From a virus: a DNA stretch of 64,000 nt. The translations under genes and the position numbers were made by a program. Below, piece by piece: positions 11,052-20,602 of the stretch. Location: positions 114,198 to 178,197 of the IMG/VR virus record IMGVR_UViG_3300028392_001993; one strand, given 5' to 3'. Positions within the stretch are counted from its first letter, which is position 1, and every line of letters begins with the position of its first letter. The notes under the pieces are model-generated. The model saw nothing but the letters and a program-made list of their open reading frames with translations, searched no databases and was not told where the DNA came from.

Positions 11052-11059
11052 TATTTATG
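11052..11059 (-). promoter_or_regulatory. Late promoter CATAAATA before gp6
   Basis: CATAAATA on the minus strand, one base off the T4 late consensus TATAAATA. It lies in the 47-nt gap between the gp25 stop and the gp6 start. gp55-type sigma factors recognise this -10 element without a -35 box. Confidence 0.6.
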
Positions 11060-11079
11060 GGATTCAAAAACCGCTCAGT

Positions 11080-11457
11080 TTATACGTATGATGCCGAACG
11101 TTGCTGTAAGTCAAAGAAAATACTTAAACGTTGAGCATTGTCACTGGGTATTACTTGTAATTCAAGTTCAATTAGTATGCCATTCTCTTGTGGGAACACC
11201 TGGGTATCACTGATATAGATGCGTGGATCGCCGCCGGCTACCCGTTGTACTTCAGTTATGATAGAATTTTGTAGTTCTTCCAATTGGTTCTCAAACAAGA
11301 AGTCCCATAGCACAGTACCGTATGCAGGACGTCCTGGCAATTGGCCTTGACGTATGTTAAAGGCATTTAGCAGGTCGCGTTTGATCAAGGCAAAGTCCGT
11401 GAGTGTGAACTTTTTGTATTGATTTTGTGTGTTAAATCCAATGAATGTTTGTGCCAT
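11080..11457 (-). CDS. 25: Baseplate wedge protein gp25-like
   Basis: 125 aa, close to T4 gp25 (132 aa). gp25 is a small lysozyme-like-fold wedge protein, found also in type VI secretion systems, that seats gp6 and starts sheath assembly; it has no enzyme activity. The family core is visible: RDLLNAFNIRQGQLPGRPAY, then GTVLWDFLFE, then GGDPRIYISD and a C-terminal beta strand pair (GILIELELQVIPSDNAQ). It lies directly upstream of gp6, matching the functional pairing in T4. The start codon sits 5 nt after a CATAAATA late promoter, leaving no room for a ribosome-binding site on the transcript. Confidence 0.9.
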   Translation of the reverse strand: MAQTFIGFNTQNQYKKFTLTDFALIKRDLLNAFNIRQGQLPGRPAYGTVLWDFLFENQLEELQNSIITEVQRVAGGDPRIYISDTQVFPQENGILIELELQVIPSDNAQRLSIFFDLQQRSASYV

Positions 11458-11462
11458 AATGA

Positions 11463-11470
11463 TATTTATG
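11463..11470 (-). promoter_or_regulatory. Late promoter CATAAATA, 5 nt from the gp25 start (leaderless)
   Basis: CATAAATA, then TCATT, then ATG on the minus strand. T4 late transcription starts about 6 nt after the TATAAATA box, which here places the first RNA base at or next to the A of the start codon. Confidence 0.6.
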
Positions 11471-11475
11471 GGTGC

Positions 11476-12492
11476 TTAACCAGCGGTATATTTGGGAATA
11501 GGTATTTTTGGATCGCCAACAATTCTGGTAACAGCCGCATCTAGTGTGGCACGATTCACTGTGTCAATCTTGGGAATAGGAACGTCTTGTTCTTTGAATA
11601 TTGTAGGGATTTTGTCAGCAACCAAGTTTACTGCGTATGCACCATCACGAACAGCACTAGAGAATGCTGATTGTATTGCACCTGTTGCATCACCTGGTAT
11701 GGGTAATCCTTTAGCAAATGCTTCTGCACTGGGCAAACTTTTGGCCGCATTCAATGCCATGCCTGCAATGCCTTGGCTTGATAAACCGGCTACAGGAATA
11801 CCCACGGCTGCTAGTCCTGCTACACCTTTGGTCATAAGATCTTGTTGTATCAAACTTTGTTTGGTATCACTGCCCAACAAATCACCCACACCTTTGATGC
11901 CATCTTTGCCGGTCCAGGCTGCTGGGCTTTTAACCACATCTGACAGCACACTTCCGGCGGCTGCCATTAACGCATTTGTGCCAGGTTTAACATAGCCTGC
12001 TGTTTCTAATTGTTTTACATCAAAACCAAATGAACCAACGCCTTTGCTGTTGCTGATCACTGACGAGGCCTGGCCCACTAGATTTTTGGCCTGGGCTAAT
12101 ACGCCATTTACTTCGGGTATGCTCATGGCCGCGATGCCACTTACAGCGCCTGACCCAGTGATACTGCTGGCAACCTTTGTAAAGTCTGCGGTGTTGATAG
12201 GATTAGTAACTGGATAATCAGCAATGGTTTTTGTAATAGTTTCAATTGATTTTGTTGAAGTTGACCCTGGGAAGTAAAATCCACCTTTTGGCAAAATTGC
12301 GTTTTGAAGTCTAGATAGACCGCTCAAGTCGGACGTGGGCGCAGACAAAATAGTACCAGATGCAAGACCTACCAATGCACCAGTAGATTGTTGTTTATCA
12401 AAGATTGCTTGAGCTTGATCTCTTGTGAGACTTTCGGGTCCTTTAATAGTAAATGTTTTTCCGTCAGGAGCAGTAAATGTAAATTCAGCCAT
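11476..12492 (-). CDS. Baseplate-associated protein of unknown function, Ala/Gly-rich
   Basis: 338 aa. The first 35 residues form a small module (FTAPDGKTFTIKGPESLTRD, then QAQAIFDKQQ), a type seen at the ends of various phage tail proteins. The rest is low-complexity Ala/Gly/Ser/Val sequence with predicted helices (VSSITGSGAVSGIAAMSIPE, GVAGLAAVGIPVAGLSSQGI), rather like a hub or tape-measure-type filler protein. The start ATG lies one base after the TAG stop of the gp5 gene. Position between gp5 and gp25 argues for a structural or hub-assembly role. No enzyme motif, signal peptide or clear transmembrane segment was seen. Confidence 0.6.
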   Translation of the reverse strand: MAEFTFTAPDGKTFTIKGPESLTRDQAQAIFDKQQSTGALVGLASGTILSAPTSDLSGLSRLQNAILPKGGFYFPGSTSTKSIETITKTIADYPVTNPINTADFTKVASSITGSGAVSGIAAMSIPEVNGVLAQAKNLVGQASSVISNSKGVGSFGFDVKQLETAGYVKPGTNALMAAAGSVLSDVVKSPAAWTGKDGIKGVGDLLGSDTKQSLIQQDLMTKGVAGLAAVGIPVAGLSSQGIAGMALNAAKSLPSAEAFAKGLPIPGDATGAIQSAFSSAVRDGAYAVNLVADKIPTIFKEQDVPIPKIDTVNRATLDAAVTRIVGDPKIPIPKYTAG

Positions 12493-12493
12493 G

Positions 12494-14050
12494 CTATACT
12501 CCTTCCTCTGGTGGTGGATTTTCTGCAGGGGCGTCCGCTTGTACTTCTACCCCGTCCGGTAACGCTTCTGATCCTGGGGGTGGGCTAGGTATGCCTTCTT
12601 CAAACTTGACCGAGACATCCACACCTTTGTTGTGGTAAGGATAAGGTTCGTGTGTGGGTGCTCGAGTCACAATACTTTCAAGTCCTTCAGGCACAACCTT
12701 CCAACCTATACTAGTGTCCCATTCGGTATCATCTAACAAGGTTGTTGTTAACGGTTGTGGGTTTTCAACTTCGTCTGCGGCCGGGCCGTTTAGGTCAATT
12801 CCGTCAGCTTCTAATACTAGTGCAGAGCCAGCGCCCCAAGAACCTGATGCGCTGTTTAGTGTAAGTGTGCCATCTGCCTTGACTCCAATGGTGTCTTTGC
12901 TGTATAAAGTAATATCTTCCTGAGCCTGTATACTCATAAATGTATCAGTTTCTATCTGCATATCTTCCATACTTTTCATTTTTAAATAACGTCCAGCAAA
13001 CATATTGATGTCACGATCAGCATGCAAGTTGATATCGCCCTTGGTACGAACGTTCACACTGTTTGTAGCGTATACATCTACTGTGCCTTCTACTCCAAAC
13101 TCTAACCAGGTTTGTCCGTTAGCGTGAATGATATAGAAAAAGTTTCCGGTGTCGCTCATGGTAATTTGATGACCTTTACTGGTACGCAATCGTATCAGCG
13201 CATCGCCGCCTTCAAGATCGCCGTCGTCCATTACTAGGCTATGGCCGCCCACACGACCAATAACTTGTGCATCGCCTGGCTTGAGTGTTCCTGCGTTTAG
13301 TTTAGTTTTGATGTCATTGGGTTTCATGCCGCCAGAATAAATTGGTGTTCCGGGTGTGCTTACACCAAATACTGCGCTGGGAGTTTCTCGTTGACTACTG
13401 GAATTTATAGTGCCACGTTCGTTGTCTGTTATAAGTCCTTGTTGTAGTAAGGCCTGTGCTACTACACTTTGAACAGGTTTTATACCATCAAAAAATCTTG
13501 GATTGTTAAAAAGTTTTGTGCTGTTGGTATTAATTTCGGCTACAGGCAAGCGCGAGGCACCTGCAAAATATATTGCTTGATTTTGATTTTGTATTTTTGC
13601 TTGTGCCTTGGGAACCGAGCCAAGAGCCGGCACCATTCTACCTAGGCCTTGATCTGGAATTGTACCGATATAGTATCCTTGGCTACGGTCGCCATTGACA
13701 AACACACACATGACTGTGATCCCCACGTCAGGTGGAGTAAACCACATACCGTAACTGTTTTGATTGCCTGGGTACTTGCCATATTCACCTGCATTGGCTG
13801 TGCCTTGCAGTGGTGTTGATCCATAGAACGACGGCAAATAACTTACCGTGGTCCAGGTTGCTTCATCTTCCATATTTTGATCAGTACCGGCTGCAAATGC
13901 ATCAATGTATACCCGCAGGCGGCCGGCACGTACAGGATCCACTGTGCTCATAACTATTCCAGCAAATGGGCCAAACTCTGCGGGTACCCCCCCGCGATCC
14001 ATTTTGTAATTACTGGGACGCCCTTTACTGCGTTGTACACTTTCTGCCAT
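12494..14050 (-). CDS. 5: Central spike/hub protein gp5-like (VgrG-type OB fold plus beta-helix), no lysozyme domain recognised
   Basis: 518 aa. The N-terminal third has the OB-fold region of gp5/VgrG proteins: FGPFAGIVMSTVDPVRAGRL, then ATWTTVSYLPSFYGSTP and WFTPPDVGITVMCVFVNGD with GYYIGTI. The middle (GDAQVIGRVGGHSLVMDDGD, then LIRLRTSKGHQITMSDTGN) and the following short-repeat stretch (GDINLHADRDINMFAGRYLK, MQIETDTFMSIQAQEDITLY) match the needle-like triple beta-helix that pierces the outer membrane. T4 gp5 (575 aa) has a T4-lysozyme domain between these parts; I cannot find one here. The C-terminal tail is Pro/Glu-rich. It neighbours a large hub-like protein, as expected for a gp27/gp5 pair. 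Confidence 0.85.
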   Translation of the reverse strand: MAESVQRSKGRPSNYKMDRGGVPAEFGPFAGIVMSTVDPVRAGRLRVYIDAFAAGTDQNMEDEATWTTVSYLPSFYGSTPLQGTANAGEYGKYPGNQNSYGMWFTPPDVGITVMCVFVNGDRSQGYYIGTIPDQGLGRMVPALGSVPKAQAKIQNQNQAIYFAGASRLPVAEINTNSTKLFNNPRFFDGIKPVQSVVAQALLQQGLITDNERGTINSSSQRETPSAVFGVSTPGTPIYSGGMKPNDIKTKLNAGTLKPGDAQVIGRVGGHSLVMDDGDLEGGDALIRLRTSKGHQITMSDTGNFFYIIHANGQTWLEFGVEGTVDVYATNSVNVRTKGDINLHADRDINMFAGRYLKMKSMEDMQIETDTFMSIQAQEDITLYSKDTIGVKADGTLTLNSASGSWGAGSALVLEADGIDLNGPAADEVENPQPLTTTLLDDTEWDTSIGWKVVPEGLESIVTRAPTHEPYPYHNKGVDVSVKFEEGIPSPPPGSEALPDGVEVQADAPAENPPPEEGV

Positions 14051-14053
14051 TTA

Positions 14054-17000
14054 TTAACCTCCGTCTGTAGCAATTTCTTGATTGCTTGGATTTGTTGGAC
14101 TGTCAGGATAGTCCCCGCCAGCTGGAATACCGTCTTCCAGTTGCGCCATTTGGGTATCTGTCAATGTGTCTTCTCCAGGCGCCACACCCGGCAACTTGGG
14201 TGGACCTGTACCAACTGATTGAGATAGATCCAATGGATTGCCGTAATCATCTGTCACCGGCTGTGGTGGTCCAGCACGACCAACAGGTACTATTTGTCCA
14301 TTCTCGTCTATTGTTGTTTGCCCTGTTGTAGACGAAGGAATCAAAGGTGACGCTTGTTTTCCAGCGGACTGTTGTGCGCCCATCATGGCCGCTGTTCCAC
14401 CGTCAGCACTCAACAACGAGCGTGGATCGGTTGTGCCTGTACCTTGTATTCTATTTTGCAAAGCCTGGGCAGTTCGAAGATTACTGGCAGGATTAGCGTT
14501 TGTTCTTGCACCGGCAGCACTTAAATTTCCAGCCTGAGTAAGTGCCCGTGCATTATCTAATTCAGTGCTGTTAGTACCGCCATTGGATGCTTGAACTGTA
14601 TTTTTCTTGCTAGGCAATGGGAATTGATATAGAGTACCTTCAACAGTTTGATAGAATGCACCTTGTCTGAATTCACTAATAACTTTAACCACTTGATATA
14701 CTCGGCTCTGGATAGGCTCTCGTGACTTGTTGGCACGGCCACTGTACCCGCCACCGTAAGGATCTGCTACACCTGTATTGAGATCATAATCTTCTGGGCG
14801 CTGCCATACTATTTCAAACAGTACATCTCCGGTTTCAAAACTGATACTACCGTCTTCTCCAAATCCAGTAGCATCGGCCACTTGACTTTCACCTGCTTTG
14901 ATTTCTTTAAACAAACTGCCTTGTTGTATCCAATCAGGATCGCCAAGGATTTTTACTTTTGCATTGGCTAGATCACCAGGGCTGAACAAATAATCAGCCG
15001 CATTGGCTGAAACTTCATTGAGCCTAGTATCACTAGAACCTTGAGTGCTTTGTCCACTGGTCACAGCGTAATTGTATTTGGCAATATCACGCAGGCTCGA
15101 AGTGGCGGCTTCGCGTATTTTTGCTGCCGCACTATTTTTAGGATCACTACCGCTCACAGTGATACTATACAAAGCATTCATAGTTTCTTGATATTCGACC
15201 ACCGCGGTATTTTGTCCCGTGAACCAATATGGATAACTCTTGTGTACTCCAGCAAATCTGCTAGGTGGAAAATATTTGCTGTTGAAATTTTGCAATCGGT
15301 AAGGCTTAATAATATAGGTAATGTCAAACGCATGATCGTTGCGCTTGGGATCGATACCACCCGGGCGTGGTGCGGCACTCATGATAATGTTAAACCATGT
15401 CATAGGCGAATTTCTTTTGTCAGGATTTGGCACTTGATATCCGTCACTGTTTTCCATTACTAGTGCTTGGTTTTTAATATAACTGCTGTTACGAATAGCA
15501 AGTTCAATAGCCTGTGTGATCATTTGTCCGGCAGTGATACTAAAAGTGTGAGATGCATTGTCTATTGCTTGTTGGTTGCCATTGAGATTTTTAGCATCGC
15601 CGTTTTTACCAGCGGCTGGTTGTCCAGACGCGGTAGTTGTATTGTCTCTTTTGGGGCTTTGTGGTAAAATTTCAGCATTTTCAATTGCTGATGCAGGAAT
15701 TACCTTGCCATCATAACCGATACCATCAACAAATTTAATGAAGTATCTGTCGGCTATGTTGAATATAGCTTCGCTTTGTCCTTTTTGTGGCAGAGTTAAT
15801 TCTTCTTGAAACTTGGTGAGTGCGCCCATCAGTCCTTGTGTAATAGTTTTTTTAGAAGTAGGTGCGGCCTGGGCAGTTGGCGGTGCTAGATTAGCGGCTG
15901 CAATTTGTTCAGCATCACTTATATAACCTACAGAACTGTTTGTAGTTGATTGTCCTGGATTGGCTGCCGCAGACGCAGTACCAGCATAGGCCACTGTGCC
16001 TCCCAACAACTTGCCCACGGTGGTGCTGGCAATTTGCATATCGTGCGGAATAGATCCACGAGCAGTATACCCTGCAATCAGTTGTCCTTGCGGCACACAG
16101 TCCCACTCATAGGTAACCATCTTGCTACCAATACTCCAGTTGATTGCGGCCAACTTGAATGGTATAAATTTTTCAATTGCAGGGCCACCGCTGGCGTGTA
16201 CCTGTACAGGATTGCCGTCAGCACCTTGTCCATAGAATCGTATCACAGCCAGGTAGTCAGCCGCAGTATAATTGACTTTGCCGCTGCCATCTTTTTGTTG
16301 TAGATTGGCCACAGCTGAATACAAGTTGTCAATTAGTGTAATACCGTTGGGTTCGTTTACAACTAGTTTCATTGTGGCAGTCATGTGACTGGCACCAGTG
16401 GCTTTGCCTAGTGGGCTAGTATCTAGTGTGAGTGAATCAATATAGTAGTCGTATGGAAAGAATGGATTACGTCCACTATCACCAGCAGAGATGTCTGCAG
16501 TCCCCATGCCTTGTTTTTCACCACCGCGGTTGACAGGTGCTCCGCCATCTTGGAATAGCAAAAAGTATCCGTCAATCTTTTTTGTTTTGCTACGCAATAG
16601 TCTTTCGTACTGTGTGGCACTCAGTAGGTACACTGATATAGAATAAGTGTAACTGGCAAATTGATCTAGTGGGTTAGGACGCGGTTGTATTTTTAATGCA
16701 TTGCCGGCTGCATTTGTGTCAGCCTGAGTATTTGCTTTACTGGGCATCACCCCATCTTCTGGGGGGGCCGCGGCACCTGGCTGAGTTTTTAGGTCGACTC
16801 CACCAGGCAAGCCGCCTGGATCATACAATTCGCCTGTTTCAGGATTTATTCTAGAGTTAGACAGTGTGCCATCTTCGGCTCTGACATTGATACCTTGTGC
16901 ATATGGATCTGTGGCTTGCGTTTGTTCAGTAGTGCGCACTGGTCCATCAGTACCTGTGGTACCACCTGTATCAGACGTTGTGACAGTATCTGCGTTGGTA

Positions 17001-17116
17001 GGTGCAGTATTGTCTGATATTGGTACTATGCGGCCAAACTCATCAACTTGGGTCTGCTCGGGTGCATTAGGCCCTTGCGGTGCATCATCTTGTGCGGCTT
17101 GACTAGCTGTGGCCAT
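14054..17116 (-). CDS. Large baseplate hub-like structural protein (gp27-position candidate)
   Basis: 1020 aa. The ends are disordered and Thr/Gly/Pro/Gln-rich (residues 1-150 and the last 200). The folded core begins near DQFASYTYSISVYLLSATQY and continues through YDYYIDSLTLDTSP, MTATMKLVVNEPNGITLIDN, FIPFKLAAINWSIGSKMVTY and DVLFEIVWQRPEDYDLNTG. A closing segment reads YQVVKVISEFRQGAFYQTVE. The mix of beta-sandwich segments and its place directly upstream of gp5 suggest the hub ring that gp5 plugs into (gp27 in T4, 391 aa), but I cannot show homology by eye. The start lies 3 nt past the gp53 stop. Virion role likely; exact part uncertain. Confidence 0.55.
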   Translation of the reverse strand: MATASQAAQDDAPQGPNAPEQTQVDEFGRIVPISDNTAPTNADTVTTSDTGGTTGTDGPVRTTEQTQATDPYAQGINVRAEDGTLSNSRINPETGELYDPGGLPGGVDLKTQPGAAAPPEDGVMPSKANTQADTNAAGNALKIQPRPNPLDQFASYTYSISVYLLSATQYERLLRSKTKKIDGYFLLFQDGGAPVNRGGEKQGMGTADISAGDSGRNPFFPYDYYIDSLTLDTSPLGKATGASHMTATMKLVVNEPNGITLIDNLYSAVANLQQKDGSGKVNYTAADYLAVIRFYGQGADGNPVQVHASGGPAIEKFIPFKLAAINWSIGSKMVTYEWDCVPQGQLIAGYTARGSIPHDMQIASTTVGKLLGGTVAYAGTASAAANPGQSTTNSSVGYISDAEQIAAANLAPPTAQAAPTSKKTITQGLMGALTKFQEELTLPQKGQSEAIFNIADRYFIKFVDGIGYDGKVIPASAIENAEILPQSPKRDNTTTASGQPAAGKNGDAKNLNGNQQAIDNASHTFSITAGQMITQAIELAIRNSSYIKNQALVMENSDGYQVPNPDKRNSPMTWFNIIMSAAPRPGGIDPKRNDHAFDITYIIKPYRLQNFNSKYFPPSRFAGVHKSYPYWFTGQNTAVVEYQETMNALYSITVSGSDPKNSAAAKIREAATSSLRDIAKYNYAVTSGQSTQGSSDTRLNEVSANAADYLFSPGDLANAKVKILGDPDWIQQGSLFKEIKAGESQVADATGFGEDGSISFETGDVLFEIVWQRPEDYDLNTGVADPYGGGYSGRANKSREPIQSRVYQVVKVISEFRQGAFYQTVEGTLYQFPLPSKKNTVQASNGGTNSTELDNARALTQAGNLSAAGARTNANPASNLRTAQALQNRIQGTGTTDPRSLLSADGGTAAMMGAQQSAGKQASPLIPSSTTGQTTIDENGQIVPVGRAGPPQPVTDDYGNPLDLSQSVGTGPPKLPGVAPGEDTLTDTQMAQLEDGIPAGGDYPDSPTNPSNQEIATDGG

Positions 17117-17119
17117 AAA

Positions 17120-17419
17120 TTAGAATCCCAGAGCTGACTTCAGCGTGGTAATTTTTGGCAAGTAGATCATGGTGCCTGATTTGAAATCCATGGGAGGTGC
17201 TTGTAGTGTGTTAGGGTTGCGTTGATAAAACACCCACCACAGGCCAGCAATGCCATACAGGTCAAATGCCAACAGGTCTGGTCTATACTGGTAGGTAGTA
17301 TTAATAACAAAGGTCAAATCGTCACTTTGTTTGGGTATGGGCCTATTGACCATACTGTCAAGAAAAAATTGACTGTAAGGAGTTTCAAAATATGGACTGG
17401 TTGCGTCGTATTGTGCCAT
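17120..17419 (-). CDS. 53: Baseplate wedge protein gp53-like (LysM-like)
   Basis: 99 aa. The family signature is clear: YQYRPDLLAFDLYGIAGLWW, then VFYQRNP, a Pro and Asp-Phe pair (APPMDFKSG) and a closing IYLPK. This LysM-like core is shared by T4 gp53, which links neighbouring wedges around the hub, and by tail proteins of many phages. T4 gp53 is 196 aa; this is a minimal version. The start overlaps the upstream stop as TAATG, showing translational coupling. Confidence 0.8.
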   Translation of the reverse strand: MAQYDATSPYFETPYSQFFLDSMVNRPIPKQSDDLTFVINTTYQYRPDLLAFDLYGIAGLWWVFYQRNPNTLQAPPMDFKSGTMIYLPKITTLKSALGF

Positions 17420-20400
17420 TACCAGAATCCTCCTTTGAGTAGGTCACCGTTGGCAAAGCCTTTGAGGCTGAACTGCTGGCTAACTTGACTGCGTGATTGT
17501 ACAGGTATCAATGTAACGTCTATTTCCATCTTGGTTGGTACGTAGCTGGCTGGCACATTGTTTGTGACACTGCCTGCCACTGTGTTAGGTGCCGGAGTTC
17601 TTGGCAATGCGCCTTTTGATAATCCCCCGGGTATGGCATTTAGCAATCTATACACACCAGCCAGTGCACCGCCTGCTGGCAAACTGGCACCTGATGGGTT
17701 GTAGCGATTGGCCAAATTCAAACCAAAGTTGTTGGGATTGGTTGTTCTTATGTAGTCCACATCATTGGGCAAGGTGTAATTAAACGAGCTTACCACAACT
17801 GGGTGATCCGAAAACTGGTATCCACCAAAGCCGTTCAACAAACAGATTGGGGGAGGTGTGCCGCGTTCGGCATCTTGACCATAGAACATTTTGGTCACAC
17901 TTCTAAAGAAATGTATCACTGCCAACAGGTAGTTGGCTTCGGTAGTGTCTTGTGCTGTGAATGTTCCACGCAATTGAATATCGCCCACACGAGAGTTTTT
18001 GTAGAACAATCCACGATAGTTTGAGTGTATCAAATCATACTGTTCGTAGTTGGCTGAATAAGTTGTGGTAATACTTGGTGTGTAAGGAAATATCACACCG
18101 TCAGTACCACCATTGGCCTTGAGTGGTGCCAGTGGCCCAGCTGGGGTAGCATTATACAAATATTGGGCGCCTGGACCAAGGCTCAATCTCACACGCCAGT
18201 CGGTGTTGCCTGGTTGCTTGTAACGTGCTTGAACTGTGGCTTGTTTTTGTGCCGATGTTCGCATTGCGGCAGTCTGGGCACCTTCTTCAGCCACAGCATT
18301 GTTAGCGCCTTGGCCAAGATCTACAGTAGCACCATTTTCTTGGACACCAACTCCGTCGATTGCAACATCTGCTGGTGGGTAGGTTGTGGGTTGTACAGCC
18401 TCTATAGGCATGCCAAATTGATCAACTGGGTTTCCGGCTGCATCTGTGTATCCACCATTGCCATCTGGGGTAACTGAAAAACCTTCGCCGCCAGTACCAG
18501 GGTCAACCAGTGCGGCTGATTGGGTTACATTATCACCGGTAGGTATTAACGATCCATTGGCGTCAACTGGCTGACCATCGCCATTGACAAATCCACCAAA
18601 GCCATCTGGAAATACATTGCCAAATCCTTCGCCACTGTTGTTTGTATCAACTGGTGGGGGATATTCAACAAAATTTTCTGATGCCAGTTGATCTCTTTGA
18701 TCTTGTTGGTATGCTTCTTGTACTGCAAGTTCATTGTCAGTCTGTGGATCAACATCTAAATTAGTATCAGCAGGTTGGTCGTTGGCCAACTGTGCTTCAA
18801 ATCTTGCTTGTTCAAATGGATCAGTGTTGGGATCAACTCCTGCAGGATCAAATACACTTTCTTCTCCAGCATTAATTGTTTGTCCTGGGTCAAATACACT
18901 TTCAGCGGCTGCCGCCGAAGGGTCTGTTAGGGCACTAACTTGTGCAGGTGCCCGACCGTCGCCTTCGTTGCCGCCGCCAGCCGCATACACATTGGCATTT
19001 TGTTCAATAACGTTTTGTTGGATTGCTGAATTTTCTGTAGCCACCTGGATGTATTGTTGTTGTGCATCATTGTTGGCCAATAACTCTGCTCGACGTGCAT
19101 CCGAAGTGGCAGGGTCAGCTAGTTCAGCATTGTTTGCAGCCACAATCTTTTCAGCATTGGCGATACCTGCTGTGTTTTCTTCAATGGCCGCATAACTTTT
19201 ATCAATGTTCAATAATGCTTTGTTTTGTGTGCCGGGATACAACTTGGCAGCATCTGTAGCCAGTTCCTTGTCTTGTGCCTGTACTTGTGCGGCAGTAGGT
19301 GTTCCTGTGCCATTGTAGAATGCATCTGCTTGATCAGCATTGAGAGTGGTACTACTGTTACTAATACCTCTTGTCTGTAGTGTAGCCTGAACTCCGTATC
19401 CCTCTGTAGTGGTTGGATCAACAGGTGCTTGTACTCCAAAGCCTTCCAAGGTTGTTGGATCAACAGGTGCTTGTACTCCAAAGCCTTCTGTTGTGGTTGC
19501 GTCAACTGGTGTAAGAGATGTAGAAGGAGTCGTAGGTGCTACCAAGGCCGCTGTGCCTGATCCTGTGGTTGCGGCAGTTGTTGTAGCAGTAGGTGTGCCA
19601 CCAAATAGGCCGCCTACGGTGGCAGAAAAATTAGTAAACAACGAACTTAGCCCTGACCCGCCGCCGGTGCCACCACCTAGTACACCACTGAACAAACTCT
19701 TGATGGTACCTAATGCATTGTCTATGCTGGGCAAGTTTGTGGTAAGGTTACCAAAGCCAAAACCCGAGGTAGCATTCAGTGTAGAACCCGGCAGTTGTGG
19801 TATGCCTAGTCTAGCACGAATGTAAGGATCTGTAGGATCAGCACCGCCAAGGTCTTGCAATTGTTTTGGTGTTAGTCCAGCAAGAGGATCGTTAACTGGA
19901 CTGGAGTATTTTGTAGGTGGTACTCCTGCAATGGGTGTTCCGTTTGAATCAACCGGGTCGCCTTGTGCATTAACAAAGCCGCCATTGCCATCAGGTGTAC
20001 CTAGGTTAAACCCTTCACCGCCGGTGCCTGGATCAACTGCGGCCTTTGACGTTGCGGGCCCAACGCCAGCATAGTATGTCTGACCTGTTTCATTGTTGAT
20101 TTTAAAACCAGGTTGTAAATTGCCGTTGTCATCATATGCTGGAAATTGGCTGGGATCACTTGCTGGTTTTACTGCGGTATCTTTTGTACCTGAGCCTACC
20201 CCGGCATAATATGTTTGACCAGTCTCTTCGTTGATTTTAAAACCAGGTTGTAAATTTCCAGTATCGTCGTATGCAGGAAACTGACTGGGGTCACTTGCTG
20301 GTTTTACTGCTGAGTCTTTTGCGGCAGTTTGATACACAACTTTTTTAGTATTAGTAGTGGTATTAGGTACTGTGTTGGTCGTAGGAGGGTTAGGTGGATT

Positions 20401-20490
20401 TGATACCACTGTCGTTGTGCCACCGTTGCTACCAGAACCGGTGTTGTCTTCGCCTGCATAGTTGCCGTTAGCGTCGTAAATTGCTGCCAT
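17419..20490 (-). CDS. Baseplate/tail-tube-junction-like protein with long repetitive N-terminus
   Basis: 1023 aa, first gene of the minus-strand baseplate operon. Roughly 780 residues are low-complexity, with three visible repeat types: a 44-aa tandem repeat (ASDPSQFPAYDD core), PDGNGGFVNAQGDPVDSNG units recurring three times, and GFGVQAPVDPTT units. The C-terminal 240 residues are folded: WRVRLSLGPGAQYLYNATPA, YEQYDLIHSNYRGLFYKNSR, AVIHFFRSVTKMFYGQDAER and a final VQSRSQVSQQFSLKGFANGD. That ending is typical of short tail-tube-initiator or baseplate-junction proteins, so a gp48/gp54-type role is possible but unproven. It has an AGGA ribosome site and a GGTAAATA late promoter upstream. Confidence 0.55.
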   Translation of the reverse strand: MAAIYDANGNYAGEDNTGSGSNGGTTTVVSNPPNPPTTNTVPNTTTNTKKVVYQTAAKDSAVKPASDPSQFPAYDDTGNLQPGFKINEETGQTYYAGVGSGTKDTAVKPASDPSQFPAYDDNGNLQPGFKINNETGQTYYAGVGPATSKAAVDPGTGGEGFNLGTPDGNGGFVNAQGDPVDSNGTPIAGVPPTKYSSPVNDPLAGLTPKQLQDLGGADPTDPYIRARLGIPQLPGSTLNATSGFGFGNLTTNLPSIDNALGTIKSLFSGVLGGGTGGGSGLSSLFTNFSATVGGLFGGTPTATTTAATTGSGTAALVAPTTPSTSLTPVDATTTEGFGVQAPVDPTTLEGFGVQAPVDPTTTEGYGVQATLQTRGISNSSTTLNADQADAFYNGTGTPTAAQVQAQDKELATDAAKLYPGTQNKALLNIDKSYAAIEENTAGIANAEKIVAANNAELADPATSDARRAELLANNDAQQQYIQVATENSAIQQNVIEQNANVYAAGGGNEGDGRAPAQVSALTDPSAAAAESVFDPGQTINAGEESVFDPAGVDPNTDPFEQARFEAQLANDQPADTNLDVDPQTDNELAVQEAYQQDQRDQLASENFVEYPPPVDTNNSGEGFGNVFPDGFGGFVNGDGQPVDANGSLIPTGDNVTQSAALVDPGTGGEGFSVTPDGNGGYTDAAGNPVDQFGMPIEAVQPTTYPPADVAIDGVGVQENGATVDLGQGANNAVAEEGAQTAAMRTSAQKQATVQARYKQPGNTDWRVRLSLGPGAQYLYNATPAGPLAPLKANGGTDGVIFPYTPSITTTYSANYEQYDLIHSNYRGLFYKNSRVGDIQLRGTFTAQDTTEANYLLAVIHFFRSVTKMFYGQDAERGTPPPICLLNGFGGYQFSDHPVVVSSFNYTLPNDVDYIRTTNPNNFGLNLANRYNPSGASLPAGGALAGVYRLLNAIPGGLSKGALPRTPAPNTVAGSVTNNVPASYVPTKMEIDVTLIPVQSRSQVSQQFSLKGFANGDLLKGGFW
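20080..20330 (-). repeat. Tandem 132-bp (44-aa) repeat in the N-terminus of the 1023-aa protein
   Basis: Two adjacent copies with period 132 nt encode KPASDPSQFPAYDD followed by GNLQPGFKIN and ETGQTYYAGVG. The copies differ mainly at third positions, so the repeat is old and kept at protein level. Confidence 0.8.
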
Positions 20491-20508
20491 TTGTGTATTC
20501 CTATCACT

Positions 20509-20516
20509 TATTTACC
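20509..20516 (-). promoter_or_regulatory. Late promoter GGTAAATA for the baseplate operon
   Basis: GGTAAATA on the minus strand, 18 nt before the start at 20490, with an AGGA ribosome site in between. It sits back to back with the sigma70-like promoter of the gp55 operon. Confidence 0.5.
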
Positions 20517-20547
20517 CATTTCTAAAACGGCGTATTTTACAAAGAGG

Positions 20548-20575
20548 TTGACAAATGTTGTAAAAGTGCTACAAT
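20548..20575 (+). promoter_or_regulatory. Sigma70-like promoter (TTGACA - 16 nt - TACAAT) for the gp55/gp47/gp46 operon
   Basis: TTGACA at 20548-20553, a 16-nt spacer, then TACAAT at 20570-20575. It is a near-consensus host-type promoter placed 28 nt before the gp55 start, with AGGAG at 20586-20590. The -10 box overlaps AATAAATA (20573-20580), so a late start from the same place is also possible. Confidence 0.7.
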
Positions 20576-20602
20576 AAATACATATAGGAGATCCAGTCAC
20601 TC

